Shown here one piece after another: positions 7,590-19,534 of a DNA stretch of 64,000 bases; the first letter of the stretch is position 1, and the number at the start of each line of letters is the position of its first letter. The stretch is from contig NZ_CP093299.1 of NCBI RefSeq assembly GCF_024362805.1, positions 992,001 to 1,056,000 on the forward strand, in the 5' to 3' direction. The notes below the pieces were generated by a model. That model was not told where the DNA came from, ran no database searches, and was given only the letters and a program-made list of their open reading frames with translations. The position numbers were made by a program, and so were the translations under genes. The DNA comes from Salipaludibacillus sp. LMS25 (GTDB taxonomy: Bacteria; Bacillota; Bacilli; Bacillales; Salisediminibacteriaceae).

Positions 7590-7654
7590 TTAGAGGCGGC
7601 AAGTGGCATTCATTTTTAATTGCCATTTCATACATTTATTACTTGCCAAATACA

Positions 7655-7662
7655 TCATGGGT
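7655..7662. repeat. IS21 target-site duplication, right copy
   Basis: TCATGGGT directly after the IS right end repeats 5211-5218. Confidence 0.85.
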
Positions 7663-7771
7663 TCTTATTATTTAGTCTTAATTATCCTGTCTAAATAAAA
7701 TCTTATTAAATTTTTCATTTTGTACAATGATGTCAGTTGAAATAATTCTGATGAGATTTAAACAAAGAAAG

Positions 7772-7800
7772 AGCCTTGATAAATTAAGGTTTTATTTTTT
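7772..7800 (+). terminator. weak terminator-like hairpin
   Basis: AGCCTTGATAAATTAAGGTTTT followed by ATTTTTT: a 5-bp stem, 8-base loop and a U-rich tail on the + strand. It may have ended whatever transcript was present before the IS21 insertion. Confidence 0.35.
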
Positions 7801-7930
7801 ATGTCATCGATTTTACCAAAAAAAATTGAAGTAAAAGTGTATACATAACGGTCAATAATATGCAAAGTGTGTATATTAATACAACGATATTAGTGTTTTT
7901 GTCTACTCGAAAAGTACTTTTAGCATCTAT

Positions 7931-8221
7931 TTGCAAGTGGCTTATTTTTTACATAAGCAGAACGATAGGTGGCTCCTTTCAAATGTTGTAAGGGACTATT
8001 TTAAAGAAGTATGTAAACAGGCTAACGTTCCATTTTTGAGTCCTCACGCTCTAAGACATACGCACGCCGTTCATCTCCTGGAGTCCGGCGCAAATATAAA
8101 ATACGTATCTGAGCGACTCGGACACAAGAGTGTTAAAGTCACTGCAGACACGTATTTACATGTTACTGAGAAGATAGAGAATGAAGCTCTAGATCTTTAC
8201 TCAGATTATATTAATTTCTGA
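7931..8221 (+). pseudogene. tyrosine recombinase/phage integrase, C-terminal fragment
   Basis: About 96 codons encode only the catalytic C-terminus: HALRHTHAVHLLESGANIKY (HxxR box), the LGHKS box, and TADTYLHVTEK with the nucleophilic Tyr. The first catalytic Arg region and the whole N-terminal core-binding domain are missing. Full integrases have about 350-400 residues. There is no ribosome site; the frame opens at a TTG. This is the tail of a lost integrative element or phage, ending 75 bases from the suf operon. That neighbourhood may have been an old integration site, although I could not find a clear att repeat. Confidence 0.75.
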
Positions 8222-8295
8222 TGTTCCCCTGTTTTTGGTAGGCAAAAAGTGGGCAAACATCACATGAAACAGTCAAACCCCTTGCAGCTGTAGAG

Positions 8296-9693
8296 TTAAC
8301 CAATACTACCTTCCATCTCGAACTTAATCAGACGGTTCATTTCCACTGCGTATTCCATCGGTAGTTCTTTTGTAAATGGTTCGATGAAGCCCATGACGAT
8401 CATTTCGGTGGCTTCTTGTTCAGAAATACCGCGGCTCATCAAGTAGAACAGCTGCTCTTCTGATACTTTAGAGACTGTGGCCTCATGCTCAAGCGTGATG
8501 TCATTATTGAGGATCTCGTTATATGGGATAGTATCCGATGTGGATTGGTTATCCATAATTAACGTATCACACTCAATATTTGCTTTTGAGCGTTCTGATT
8601 TGCGCCCAAAGTGACAGATTCCTCTGTAAGATACTTTACCACCTTGCTTAGAGATGGATTTAGAGACAATTGTTGATGAACAGTCTGGTGCTAAATGATG
8701 CATTTTCGCCCCAGCATCTTGGTGCTGGCCTTTACCAGCGATGGCAATTGAAAGAACATTTCCACGAGCACCGCGGCCTTTCATGACAACAGCTGGATAC
8801 TTCATGGTCAGCTTAGACCCAATATTGCCATCTACCCATTCCATAACAGCATTCTCTTCTGCTACTGCACGCTTTGTAACGAGATTAAACACGTTAGGCG
8901 CCCAGTTTTGGATGGTTGTGTAACGACAGTAAGCGTCCTTTTTAACGATAATTTCAACGACTGCACTGTGCAATGAATTTGTTGTATAAACAGGCGCTGT
9001 ACAGCCTTCAACGTAGTGCACAGAGCTGTCCTCATCTGCAATAATAAGTGTACGCTCAAATTGCCCCATGTTTTCAGAATTGATGCGGAAATAAGCTTGT
9101 AATGGCGTGTCTGTTTTAACACCCTTCGGTACATAAATGAATGACCCTCCGGACCAAACTGCTGAATTAAGAGCAGAAAATTTGTTATCAGATGGCGGGA
9201 TAACTGTGCCAAAGTGCTTTCGGAAAATCTCTTCGTCTTCTTTTAAAGCCGTATCGGTATCTTTAAAGATAACACCAAGGGCTTCAAGGTCCTCTTGCAT
9301 ATTGTGATAGACGACTTCGGATTCATACTGTGCGGAAACACCTGCAAGGTATTTTTGCTCAGCTTCTGGAATACCTAATTTATCGAACGTGTTTTTGATC
9401 TCTTCTGGTACTTCATCCCATGAACGCTCAGATTTTTCAGATGGCTTAACATAGTACGTAATTTCATCAAAATCCAATTCTGCCAAATTTCCACCCCATT
9501 GTGGCATTGGCATTTTATAAAATTGTTCTAGTGACTTCAAACGGAAATCTAACATCCATTGAGGTTCATCCTTCATACGGGAGATCTCCTCAACGATTTC
9601 ACGAGTTAGTCCTTTTTTTGAACGGAATATCGACACGTCTTTATCTGAAAATCCGTACTGATAGTCACTGATTTCTGGCATTTCTTTCGCCAT
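8296..9693 (-). CDS. sufB: Fe-S cluster scaffold protein SufB
   Basis: A 465-residue SufB. With SufC and SufD it forms the SufBCD complex on which iron-sulfur clusters are built in the cytoplasm. Characteristic stretches are [20 protein letters not shown], the beta-helix region [20 protein letters not shown], and the C-terminal [20 protein letters not shown]. Length is full. It is the last gene of sufCDSUB. A 162-bp gap separates it from sufU, unlike the tight spacing of the other members. The start ATG at 9693 has an AAGGAGGG-type site. Confidence 0.96.
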   Translation of the reverse strand: MAKEMPEISDYQYGFSDKDVSIFRSKKGLTREIVEEISRMKDEPQWMLDFRLKSLEQFYKMPMPQWGGNLAELDFDEITYYVKPSEKSERSWDEVPEEIKNTFDKLGIPEAEQKYLAGVSAQYESEVVYHNMQEDLEALGVIFKDTDTALKEDEEIFRKHFGTVIPPSDNKFSALNSAVWSGGSFIYVPKGVKTDTPLQAYFRINSENMGQFERTLIIADEDSSVHYVEGCTAPVYTTNSLHSAVVEIIVKKDAYCRYTTIQNWAPNVFNLVTKRAVAEENAVMEWVDGNIGSKLTMKYPAVVMKGRGARGNVLSIAIAGKGQHQDAGAKMHHLAPDCSSTIVSKSISKQGGKVSYRGICHFGRKSERSKANIECDTLIMDNQSTSDTIPYNEILNNDITLEHEATVSKVSEEQLFYLMSRGISEQEATEMIVMGFIEPFTKELPMEYAVEMNRLIKFEMEGSIG

Positions 9694-9855
9694 GTGAAAC
9701 CCTCCTTATAGATTTGGAACAGGTATACTGCTCTTCAATTAAATTCTCAACTAACTAAACTTGTCACTCGTTTCACGACGGCAGTATGACTTAAAAGGTT
9801 ATGGTATCTATTTTACAACACACACATAGTAAAAACCAAGTAGACAGACTGATTA

Positions 9856-12825
<2,970 letters not shown>

Positions 12826-12851
12826 CTTCATTCCTCCTCCTTTGACCGGCC

Positions 12852-13634
12852 TTATTCTTGACCTACTGTTTCATCTTCAATTCCAAGCTCTTCTTTTATC
12901 CAGTCATAGCCTTGTTCTTCAAGCTTGTGTGCAAGCTCTGGTCCACCTGATTTCACGATGCGCCCTTGCATCATAACGTGTACGAAATCAGGTTTAATAT
13001 AGTTTAATAGGCGTTGATAGTGGGTAATGATTAAACAGCCGAACTCTTCACTGCGAAGTTCATTAATTCCTTTCGCAACGACTTTAAGAGCGTCAATATC
13101 CAACCCTGAATCAATTTCGTCAAGGATCGCAATTTTCGGTTGAAGCATAAGTAATTGTAAAATTTCATTACGTTTTTTCTCGCCACCAGAGAACCCTTCG
13201 TTTAAATAACGATGTTGAAAGGATTCGTCAATTTCTAATGTCCCCATCTTCTCATCCATCTGACGGATAAACTTCATTAAAGAGACCTCATCACCCTCTT
13301 CACGCCCAGCATTCATGGCAGAACGAATAAAATCGGCATTCGTCACACCAGACACTTCGCTAGGGTATTGCATCGCGAGGAACAATCCTGCTCGTGCACG
13401 CTCATCTACTTCCATTTCAAATAGGTCTTCCCCCATAAGTGACGCTGTTCCTTCGGTTACGTCGTATTTTGGATGACCCATAAGTGCGGAAGCGAGTGTA
13501 GATTTACCTGTTCCATTCGGTCCCATAATAGCGTGAATTTCGCCACCTTTCACCTCAATGCCAAAGCCTTTTAAAATTTCTTTATCTTCGATTGATACAT
13601 GAAGATTTTCTACTGTTAAATTGGGTTTCGTCAT
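12852..13634 (-). CDS. sufC: Fe-S assembly ATPase SufC
   Basis: A 260-residue ABC-type ATPase that energises the SufBCD scaffold; it is not a transporter. Walker A is GPNGTGKST, the signature is FSGGEKKRNEI, and Walker B is IAILDEIDSGLD. These are the SufC-specific variants. The ATG at 13634 follows GGAGG at 8 bases. The ATG five codons upstream overlaps that site and is rejected. It is the first gene of the operon, expressed from the promoter at 13677-13705. Confidence 0.95.
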   Translation of the reverse strand: MTKPNLTVENLHVSIEDKEILKGFGIEVKGGEIHAIMGPNGTGKSTLASALMGHPKYDVTEGTASLMGEDLFEMEVDERARAGLFLAMQYPSEVSGVTNADFIRSAMNAGREEGDEVSLMKFIRQMDEKMGTLEIDESFQHRYLNEGFSGGEKKRNEILQLLMLQPKIAILDEIDSGLDIDALKVVAKGINELRSEEFGCLIITHYQRLLNYIKPDFVHVMMQGRIVKSGGPELAHKLEEQGYDWIKEELGIEDETVGQE

Positions 13635-13676
13635 GATACTTACCTCCATTTATTTTTTGAAAATTTGTTTTAAAAC

Positions 13677-13705
13677 ATGTTAATATGAGAAATGAAAGAT
13701 TTCAA
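13677..13705 (-). promoter_or_regulatory. putative sigma-A promoter of the suf operon
   Basis: TTGAAA (13700-13705), a 17-base spacer and TAACAT (13677-13682) on the minus strand, about 40 bases before the sufC start. No PerR, Fur or IscR-type operator is evident. Confidence 0.5.
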
Positions 13706-13947
13706 CACATTCTCACTTTATTCTCATTACAATCTTATATCAAATGAAAAAGCAGTTCAAGGGAAATGCTCAATTCTTTTCACGTTTCTTTCATAAAATA
13801 TCCAATAGGGAACTTCTTATACAAAAACTGTTACTCTACGCTTTTAAACTTCAATTTCGCTATTTCAACACAGACGTTTTTGCTCGTATTAAAAACATCC
13901 TTTTCATTTTTTTCTTTAATTTAAAAAGGCAAATTCTCTTTTGGTTA

Positions 13948-14002
13948 AAAAACCATTCTCAATTAGTTAGGTGAAAAACCCTTCTAATTGAGAATGGTTT
14001 TT
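13948..14002. terminator. bidirectional terminator-like hairpin
   Basis: AACCATTCTCAATTAG (13951-13966) and its exact complement CTAATTGAGAATGGTT (13984-13999) form a 16-bp stem flanked by A-runs and T-runs on both sides. It can stop transcripts in either direction between the suf operon and the remnant gene. The reading frame at 13744-13974 runs into the stem and is not considered real. The remaining bases from 13706 to 14132 hold nothing else except the hairpin at 14014. Confidence 0.7.
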
Positions 14003-14013
14003 AATTAGAAAAA

Positions 14014-14046
14014 ATAGCCTGAAGGACAAACGTCCTCTCAGGCTAT
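14014..14046. terminator. second hairpin after the remnant gene
   Basis: ATAGCCTGAAGGAC and CGTCCTCTCAGGCTAT form a long interrupted stem (9 bp plus 5 bp). An A-run before it gives U's on the minus transcript, so it probably terminates the minus-strand genes to its right. Confidence 0.55.
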
Positions 14047-14132
14047 TAATGACGCCTACATTATTTAACTTGAAAGCTTAAATAACGGGAAAGCCAAGGG
14101 AAAAAATCACTTTATTAATAAGAAACGTGCTT

Positions 14133-14522
14133 TTAAAGATGTGCTAATTCTTTAACTATTTTCATGCTCTGTTGATAATCTTTTTCCCTTATTCTTTCAA
14201 TCTTCAACAGATTATCTAGATCCTGATTATATTCTTCGTAGCTAATTCCATAACTTTGATACAAAGCTTTTCCCATTTCAACGGTATGCTTCATTGGCGT
14301 TTGTAAAATAATAAATCACATTCCTTTCAAAATGTAGGTGAGAACGTTTTGACGTCCTGACCACTTGCTAACCTTAGCAATATGATTTATTGTAGCATTC
14401 CTGTCTCCACACCCCAACTCGCAAATTGTGTTAAATTTTCTGACAATAATTCGTGAGGAGGTGTCAAGAATTCTCACCACCATTTGCGTTATAATCTCTA
14501 CTGCATCCGTGAAATTGCTCAA
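14133..14522 (-). pseudogene. unrecognised gene split by an in-frame TGA
   Basis: One continuous frame is interrupted only by TGA at 14316-14318. The first part (68 codons) contains FNTICELGCGDRNATINHIA, a helix-turn-helix-like stretch. The second part reads FIILQTPMKHTVEMGKALYQ then SYGISYEEYNQDLDNLLKIE. There is no convincing ribosome site at the TTG at 14522. A 54-codon ORF could restart at the ATG at 14294. I read this as a decaying gene of about 126 codons. Stop-codon readthrough cannot be excluded. Family unknown. Confidence 0.4.
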
Positions 14523-14545
14523 GATACGAACTTCGATGCTTCATT

Positions 14546-14914
14546 CTATGAAAGCATATCACCTGATAACTCTTGAATCGCTTCTTCAACTAATGTCACT
14601 CCTTGGCTTAATGCGGCCCCTCCACCAAATGCCCCAGTCACAGCAACCGTTTCCAATATTTCTTCTCGGCTTGCCCCTTGATCCAGACACCCTTTCACAT
14701 GGTAAATAATACAATACTCATCTTGCGCATGGATGCTAATACCTAATGCTATAAGCTGTTTTTCTTTTTGAGATAACGTCCCCTCTGCAAAACAAGACTC
14801 AGTGAATGTATGATATTTATGAGCAATATCAGGCATTTGCTCTGTGAAATGTCCCATTCCTTCTTTATAGTGATGCAACGCGGCTTCAATTGAAGAATTG
14901 AATTCATTATCCAT
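14546..14914 (-). CDS. carboxymuconolactone decarboxylase/AhpD-like protein
   Basis: A 122-residue all-helical protein of the CMD family. The core is EKQLIALGISIHAQDEYCII, YHVKGCLDQGASREEILETV and TGAFGGGAALSQGVTLVEEA. The active-site region has Cys-x-x-x-His (EYCIIYHVKGC), consistent with AhpD-like thiol chemistry, but not the full C-x-x-C pair. Homologues act as alkylhydroperoxidase-like or lactone decarboxylase-like proteins; the substrate cannot be told. It is a single gene with a GAAGGAGTG ribosome site. Confidence 0.8.
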   Translation of the reverse strand: MDNEFNSSIEAALHHYKEGMGHFTEQMPDIAHKYHTFTESCFAEGTLSQKEKQLIALGISIHAQDEYCIIYHVKGCLDQGASREEILETVAVTGAFGGGAALSQGVTLVEEAIQELSGDMLS

Positions 14915-15042
14915 AAACTGTTCACTCCTTCATAAGGTATATCGTTAGCTTATCCGAAAAAAAAGACTCCTATGTGCAGTTAATTAATAACTTCTCTTAT
15001 CTACTGACAGGGGATCAACGTGATCGGTGATCTTGCAAAATG

Positions 15043-15066
15043 AAGGTGAGTTAGATTCACCTCCTT
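15043..15066 (-). terminator. short hairpin downstream of the hydrolase genes
   Basis: AAGGTGAGTTAGATTCACCTCCTT can fold into a 6-7 bp stem. It may end the transcript from 16785 to 15250. No strong U-run follows. Confidence 0.3.
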
Positions 15067-15249
15067 ATTTTACCTGTATCAACGAATCTCACTATTAATG
15101 ATGTCTTTAACATACCGTTTGCCCTACTTGTGTAACATAAGACAGGAGATACACAACTTATTCTAAAAAGGGAAAGGTCAAAAAACCAAGATTCAAGGCA
15201 TAATTTACTAGCCATTGGCCAAATAATCAGCACTCCACACACATCACGT

Positions 15250-16023
15250 TTAGCTAACCTCCGCCTCTCCTTTAAAAAAAGCAAGTGATTTTTGGATGTA
15301 TAGCTCCGGATTACCAATACATAATTCGCCATGATCAAAACCTTGAAAAACTTCTATCTGTGTTGAAGGCAGCATTTGCGAAATAGCTTCAGCCGATTTT
15401 TTTAAGAAAAATACTTCCTTTGAGCCATACCAGTAAGTCATTTTTGTTTGTATATTTTTGATGAACGGTGATAAAACATAGGAAAAGGCTGATTGATGAA
15501 CATTTTTACACGTCATCTCCGACATGCGTGCGCATATGTTGAAGACTTCCTCAGCCATTAATTCAGGATAAAACATGTTACGCATTCTCTTAATCATTCG
15601 ACGATTACCGTTTCTCATTCGGTTGTTCTGCGTTAATCTGACCCTAGTTGCCAAGCTGAGCATGACTTTATTCATCGGAACAAGGGGAGCGCCATCGATG
15701 ATCGCCATTTCAACATTGAGCTTGTTTTGTGCAAGAATATCAACGGCGATGGTCCCGCCAAGCGATGTGCCGCAAATAGCGAATATGTTGGCTTGAAACA
15801 TGTTTTCAATGTAATCAATGATAGCTTCAGCTGATCGGTCAACAGAAATAAAATCAGACTTATTTTCTTCATCGTGACCGTCCAATACTGGCACCACTAC
15901 AAAATATGAGTGACGAAAGCTTTCGATTTGTGGCAGCCACATCTTCCACGAAATACCATAACCGTGGATTAACACGATGACGGGGTTTTGCTTCTCTCCA
16001 AATGTGAGATAACGCATATTCAC
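15250..16023 (-). CDS. alpha/beta hydrolase (copy 2 of tandem pair)
   Basis: A 257-residue alpha/beta-fold hydrolase. The oxyanion region is VIVLIHGYGISWKMW and the nucleophile elbow is GTSLGG with S87. A late His in GFDHGELCIG (near 233) would complete the triad. It lacks a signal peptide, so it should be cytoplasmic. It is clearly a paralogue of the neighbour at 16036-16785 (shared VVVPVLDGHDEE, YWYGSKE and GNPxLxIxxxxAFF), which it follows by 12 bases. The substrate is unknown. Confidence 0.82.
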   Translation of the reverse strand: MNMRYLTFGEKQNPVIVLIHGYGISWKMWLPQIESFRHSYFVVVPVLDGHDEENKSDFISVDRSAEAIIDYIENMFQANIFAICGTSLGGTIAVDILAQNKLNVEMAIIDGAPLVPMNKVMLSLATRVRLTQNNRMRNGNRRMIKRMRNMFYPELMAEEVFNICARMSEMTCKNVHQSAFSYVLSPFIKNIQTKMTYWYGSKEVFFLKKSAEAISQMLPSTQIEVFQGFDHGELCIGNPELYIQKSLAFFKGEAEVS

Positions 16024-16035
16024 TTTCTCCTTACT

Positions 16036-16785
16036 TTAAGAGGATGTTTTAAAAAATGCGCGTGCTCTTTCAATATGAAGATCAGGGTTGCCAATACATA
16101 GTTCAGCGTGCCCATATCCTTGAAAGATTTCTACTCTCGTATCCTTTACTGCCTTTGCCATCTGTTTTGCCATTCGTTTGCATACGAATGCTTCTTTTGA
16201 GCCATACCAATAAGCTAATTTTGTGTTTATATCAAGTACTTGTGGTATAGAATGATTATGGCAGGCTAATTGGACATTTTTCACGGTCTCGTCTGACATT
16301 CGACGACATATGTGTAAAGCGTGATCGGCTATTTCATCCGGGTAAAAACTAAATTTTTTTCGATAAATATTTTCTCCCCCTCGCATTTTTTTTAATAGTC
16401 GCCTAATTAATAGTGTCGTTGTAAGGTAAAGAATTCTATTCGTCTTAGCAACAGGAGCACCGTCGATAATGGCCTTCTCAACCATGATACGTTTTTGTCC
16501 AAGAATATGAACAGCAATCGCTCCGCCAAGCGAAACACCACACAAGGCGAAAATCCTCGCCTTATGGTGGGTTTCAATGTATCGTATGAGCTTATCTGCT
16601 ACCTTTTCAATAGAATGAAAGCTTGCGTCACTTTCTTCATCATGCCCGTCCAATACAGGTACAACAACATAATACGTTTTACTAAACGCGTTTATTTGCG
16701 GAAACCACATTTTCCATGAAACAAACCCTCCATGAATCAAAAAAAGAACTGGGTTGTTTTTGTCCCCAAATTTTTCAAAACGCAT
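16036..16785 (-). CDS. alpha/beta hydrolase (copy 1 of tandem pair)
   Basis: A 249-residue paralogue of the next gene. It has LFLIHGGFVSWKMW near the N-terminus, the nucleophile elbow GVSLGG with S85, and the His region GYGHAELCIG. The two copies share gene order, length and motif spacing but have diverged to roughly half identity by eye, so this is an old duplication. It lies 126 bases after a TetR regulator, with a long palindrome (16865-16898) between them. Confidence 0.82.
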   Translation of the reverse strand: MRFEKFGDKNNPVLFLIHGGFVSWKMWFPQINAFSKTYYVVVPVLDGHDEESDASFHSIEKVADKLIRYIETHHKARIFALCGVSLGGAIAVHILGQKRIMVEKAIIDGAPVAKTNRILYLTTTLLIRRLLKKMRGGENIYRKKFSFYPDEIADHALHICRRMSDETVKNVQLACHNHSIPQVLDINTKLAYWYGSKEAFVCKRMAKQMAKAVKDTRVEIFQGYGHAELCIGNPDLHIERARAFFKTSS

Positions 16786-16864
16786 AAATAATCCTCCCTA
16801 ACCGCATAATTGTTCTATATGTTTAGTACGCTTTTCAGTGGATAGGTGCTATCACACTATGTTC

Positions 16865-16898
16865 TGACATATTTGACACTCTAGTGCCAAATATGTCA
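16865..16898. promoter_or_regulatory. palindromic operator, probable TetR-family site
   Basis: TGACATATTTGACACTC and TAGTGCCAAATATGTCA form a 34-bp palindrome (one mismatched pair, centre at 16881/16882). Its core TTGACACT-AGTGCCAA resembles TetR-family operators. It lies between the TetR gene and the first hydrolase, so the regulator probably controls the hydrolase pair from here. A transcription-terminating hairpin is the alternative, but no U-run follows. Confidence 0.65.
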
Positions 16899-16911
16899 GC
16901 ACCAGTTGTAC

Positions 16912-17577
16912 CTATCCCGACACCTTCCTTTCAAATTTATTCTCATCTCGCTCTTCCACTTGAAGCAAATATTCTTTTTTATAGACACTGATCTTGAAGA
17001 AATCAATGACATCAACAATGTCTTGATAGATTTTTTCAAGTGATTGTTGACCATTCCCCATTTCGCTCCAAATTCCCTCGAAGCACCAGTTAATCATCTT
17101 ATCCACCCTTTTAATATCAATACCTGCCTTAAATTTTTTATTATCGATGCAACCATATAATTTCCGATAGACACAGACTTCTTTTTCTCTGTTAATTTCA
17201 GCGATTGCGGTCATTAGCTCCGGATCCAGTTCTTCATTTACCTTAATGAAGAACTGGTATAAATTTGAATACTTCTTTTGCAATGCCATTTGCAATTGAA
17301 GACTTTTCTTTAATATGACAAAATAATCATTTTCTTCAAAATTGAAAAGACCATCCACTTCTTCCTCTATTCGTCCCAACGCATACTCATACAAAAATAA
17401 ATAAAGTGACTTCTTGTTTTTGAAATACTGAAACAAGGAACCTTTCGAAATGTGAGCTATCGCTGCAATATCATCGGTTGAGGCCTGCTTAAAATCCCTT
17501 TTAGAAAAAACTTGTAACGCTGCCTGAATAATACGCTGCTGCTTTTCCATATCTAACTTGTAAAATGCCTGACACAT
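16912..17577 (-). CDS. TetR/AcrR family transcriptional regulator
   Basis: A 221-residue protein with an N-terminal TetR helix-turn-helix at about residues 11-56 (IIQAALQVFSKRDFKQASTD, DIAAIAHISKGSLFQYFKNK, KSLYLFLYEY). A divergent ligand-binding helical domain follows. I use the ATG at 17577, which has TTGGAGGGGG at a good distance. A 68-codon upstream extension in the same frame lacks a ribosome site. It probably represses the two hydrolase genes through the operator at 16865-16898. The 350 bases upstream to metQ hold nothing else except the metQ terminator. Confidence 0.85.
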   Translation of the reverse strand: MCQAFYKLDMEKQQRIIQAALQVFSKRDFKQASTDDIAAIAHISKGSLFQYFKNKKSLYLFLYEYALGRIEEEVDGLFNFEENDYFVILKKSLQLQMALQKKYSNLYQFFIKVNEELDPELMTAIAEINREKEVCVYRKLYGCIDNKKFKAGIDIKRVDKMINWCFEGIWSEMGNGQQSLEKIYQDIVDVIDFFKISVYKKEYLLQVEERDENKFERKVSG

Positions 17578-17875
17578 AGTAATCCCCCTCCAACTAAGTA
17601 TTTTAGCCCGTCCCACTTCATTAAAACTCATCATTTCAATGGAGACCATTGGCAAAAGAGTGAACTCTCCCCCTCCTCGAAAGAACTGAAACGACTCTTT
17701 TTCTTTAAGTCTAGTGAAATGACTCAACAAAACAACCCCCTGTATCAAAATGATAAGGAAACCTATAAGAGAGGAACTCATTCTAAAGTTAACCTCTAAT
17801 ATTGGCTCCTTGCCATGGATACTGGGTGCTGGTTTTACTGAAACCTAACCCTTTGATAGCGTTTAGTCATGGTGA

Positions 17876-17909
17876 ACAAAAAAAACAATACCCGTAAAAT
17901 ACGGATATT
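17876..17909 (-). terminator. terminator of metNIQ
   Basis: The minus strand reads CAATATCCGTATTTTACGGG then TATTGTTTTTTTT: a 9-bp stem with a U-run, about 20 bases after the metQ stop. Confidence 0.8.
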
Positions 17910-17930
17910 GCTTTTCAAATGACCGGACCA

Positions 17931-18818
17931 TTATTCATCTACTGGCACGACAGCACTCTCATATGTTTCAAGAATAAAGTCACTCACTTCTTCAGAACGA
18001 AGCACTTCTACTAACGTTAAAATACGCTCATCGTTTTCATCACCACTGTTAACGGCAATCACGTTAGCATATGGGTTATCTCCGTCAGCTGTTTCTGTAA
18101 GGATGGCGTCTTCAAGAGGGTTTAGTCCCGCATCTAGTGCATAGTTTGAGTTAATAAGAATAGCATCACCTTCACCATTTTCGTAAGCTGTTGGTAGTAG
18201 GGCCGCTTCTACATTTGCTTGGAACTCAAAGTTATTCGGGTTCTCCTCAATGTCATCGATCGTCGCGTTTATACCGACACCTTCAGTAAGTGTAATTAGG
18301 CCTTCGTTTTCAAGCATTGATAAAATACGCCCGTGATCCGCCACACTATCACTCATAATAATTTCAGCACCTTCAGGTAATGCCTCAACACTATCATACT
18401 CTTGAGAATACAAACCAATCGGTTCAATGTGAATACCACCGACATTCACGAAATCATAACCGTGCTCTTCAATTTGGCTCTCAAGGTATGGCACATGTTG
18501 GAAGTAGTTAGCGTCCAACTCACCATCAGCTAAAGCTCTGTTTGGTAAATTATAATCATTAAATGTGACGATTTCGAGCTCAATTCCTTCGTCTTCAAGA
18601 AGTGATTCAGCAAATTCTAAAATTTGAGCATGGGGAACATTAGAAGCTCCAATGACTAATGGTCCCTCTTCCTCAGTAGCTTCAGAGTTGTTTGCTTCTT
18701 TATTATTGCCTGTGTTGTTGCCAATCTCAGTTGTGTTATTTTCCTCTTCTTGTCCACAAGCAGCTAGAACACCAACTGTTAGTGTTACAGCGGTTAAAGT
18801 TTTAACTAATTTTTTCAT
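17931..18818 (-). CDS. metQ: methionine-binding lipoprotein MetQ
   Basis: A 295-residue substrate-binding lipoprotein of the NlpA/MetQ family. The lipobox is LAAC near residue 21, followed by an acidic Asn/Glu-rich linker. The binding domain includes VIGASNVPHAQILEFAESLL, ELDANYFQHVPYLESQIEEH and NSNYALDAGLNPLEDAI. It delivers D/L-methionine to MetNI on the outer membrane face. It is last in metN-metI-metQ, 29 bases after metI. Confidence 0.94.
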   Translation of the reverse strand: MKKLVKTLTAVTLTVGVLAACGQEEENNTTEIGNNTGNNKEANNSEATEEEGPLVIGASNVPHAQILEFAESLLEDEGIELEIVTFNDYNLPNRALADGELDANYFQHVPYLESQIEEHGYDFVNVGGIHIEPIGLYSQEYDSVEALPEGAEIIMSDSVADHGRILSMLENEGLITLTEGVGINATIDDIEENPNNFEFQANVEAALLPTAYENGEGDAILINSNYALDAGLNPLEDAILTETADGDNPYANVIAVNSGDENDERILTLVEVLRSEEVSDFILETYESAVVPVDE

Positions 18819-18847
18819 AATGTTGTTACCCCCTAAGTTTTTTGCGC

Positions 18848-19534
18848 TTAGCGCTTATCTAATTTATTTGTTAAATAATCACCTAACATTTGAAGTAAAA
18901 AGACGATTATTAAAACAATCACTGTAGCTACAAACGTAATATCTGGGTTGTTTCGTTGAAAACCATCCCGAAAAGCTAAATCACCTAATCCACCAGCACC
19001 GATCACGCCAGCCATTGCTGTATAACTGACGAGCGCAATCGCTGTAACTGTAATTCCTGATACAATAGCTGGCATCGACTCTGGCAACAAGACTTTAAAA
19101 ACAATTTGGCTGTTACTAGCTCCCATCGCTTTCGACGCTTCTACAACACCTTTGTCAATCTCTCGAAGGCCAATTTGTACCATCCTTGCATAAAATGGTG
19201 CCGCACCAATAATGAGTGCTGGTAAGGCTGCAGAGGGACCGAGCATTGTTCCCACTAAAGACCTTGTAAATGGAATAAGCAGTACAATTAGAATGATAAA
19301 AGGAATTGATCGAAATACATTCACGAATAAGGCAGTAATAAAGTTAATCGCTTTGTTTTGCCAAATTTGACCACTTTCTGTCAAGAACAACAATAAACCT
19401 AACAACACACCAAATATGAAGGTGAAAATAAGTGCTATCGCCGTCATGTACAGGGTTTCTTCCGTTGCCACCCACATATTATCCCAATTGACGTTCGGAA
19501 ATAATCCTTCTTCATTATAGAACTTCTCAAACAT
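18848..19534 (-). CDS. metI: methionine ABC transporter permease MetI
   Basis: A 228-residue permease with five or six membrane helices. The cytoplasmic coupling loop is EASKAMGASNSQIVFKVLLP. It forms the channel of the methionine importer. Its ATG at 19534 lies inside the end of metN (8-base overlap). B. subtilis calls the orthologue metP. Confidence 0.93.
   Translation of the reverse strand: MFEKFYNEEGLFPNVNWDNMWVATEETLYMTAIALIFTFIFGVLLGLLLFLTESGQIWQNKAINFITALFVNVFRSIPFIILIVLLIPFTRSLVGTMLGPSAALPALIIGAAPFYARMVQIGLREIDKGVVEASKAMGASNSQIVFKVLLPESMPAIVSGITVTAIALVSYTAMAGVIGAGGLGDLAFRDGFQRNNPDITFVATVIVLIIVFLLQMLGDYLTNKLDKR

Larger units (their letters stand above)
5219..7654 (+). mobile_element. 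intact IS21-family insertion sequence (2.4 kb)
   Basis: The left end TGTTTATGGCAAACTAATAATG and the inverted right end TGTATTTGGCAAGTAATAAATG match closely. Inner subterminal repeats are also shared (ATGGCAATTAA and GCCACTTGCC), as is usual for IS21. An 8-bp target duplication TCATGGGT flanks the element. It encodes istA and istB in overlapping frames, both uninterrupted, so it is probably recent and active. Relative to the right end, the left end carries an extra 38-bp perfect palindrome. Confidence 0.92.

Noticed and set aside
8220..8290. Attachment site for the lost integrase
   Set aside because: TGATGTT/AACATCA forms an inverted repeat here, but no tRNA gene or direct repeat pair could be found.
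13744..13974. 76-codon open frame on +
   Set aside because: Very AT-rich Phe/Lys/Leu composition, no ribosome site, runs into a terminator stem.
15057..15338. 93-codon open frame on -
   Set aside because: Overlaps the hydrolase gene on the same strand in another frame, with no ribosome site and unlikely composition.
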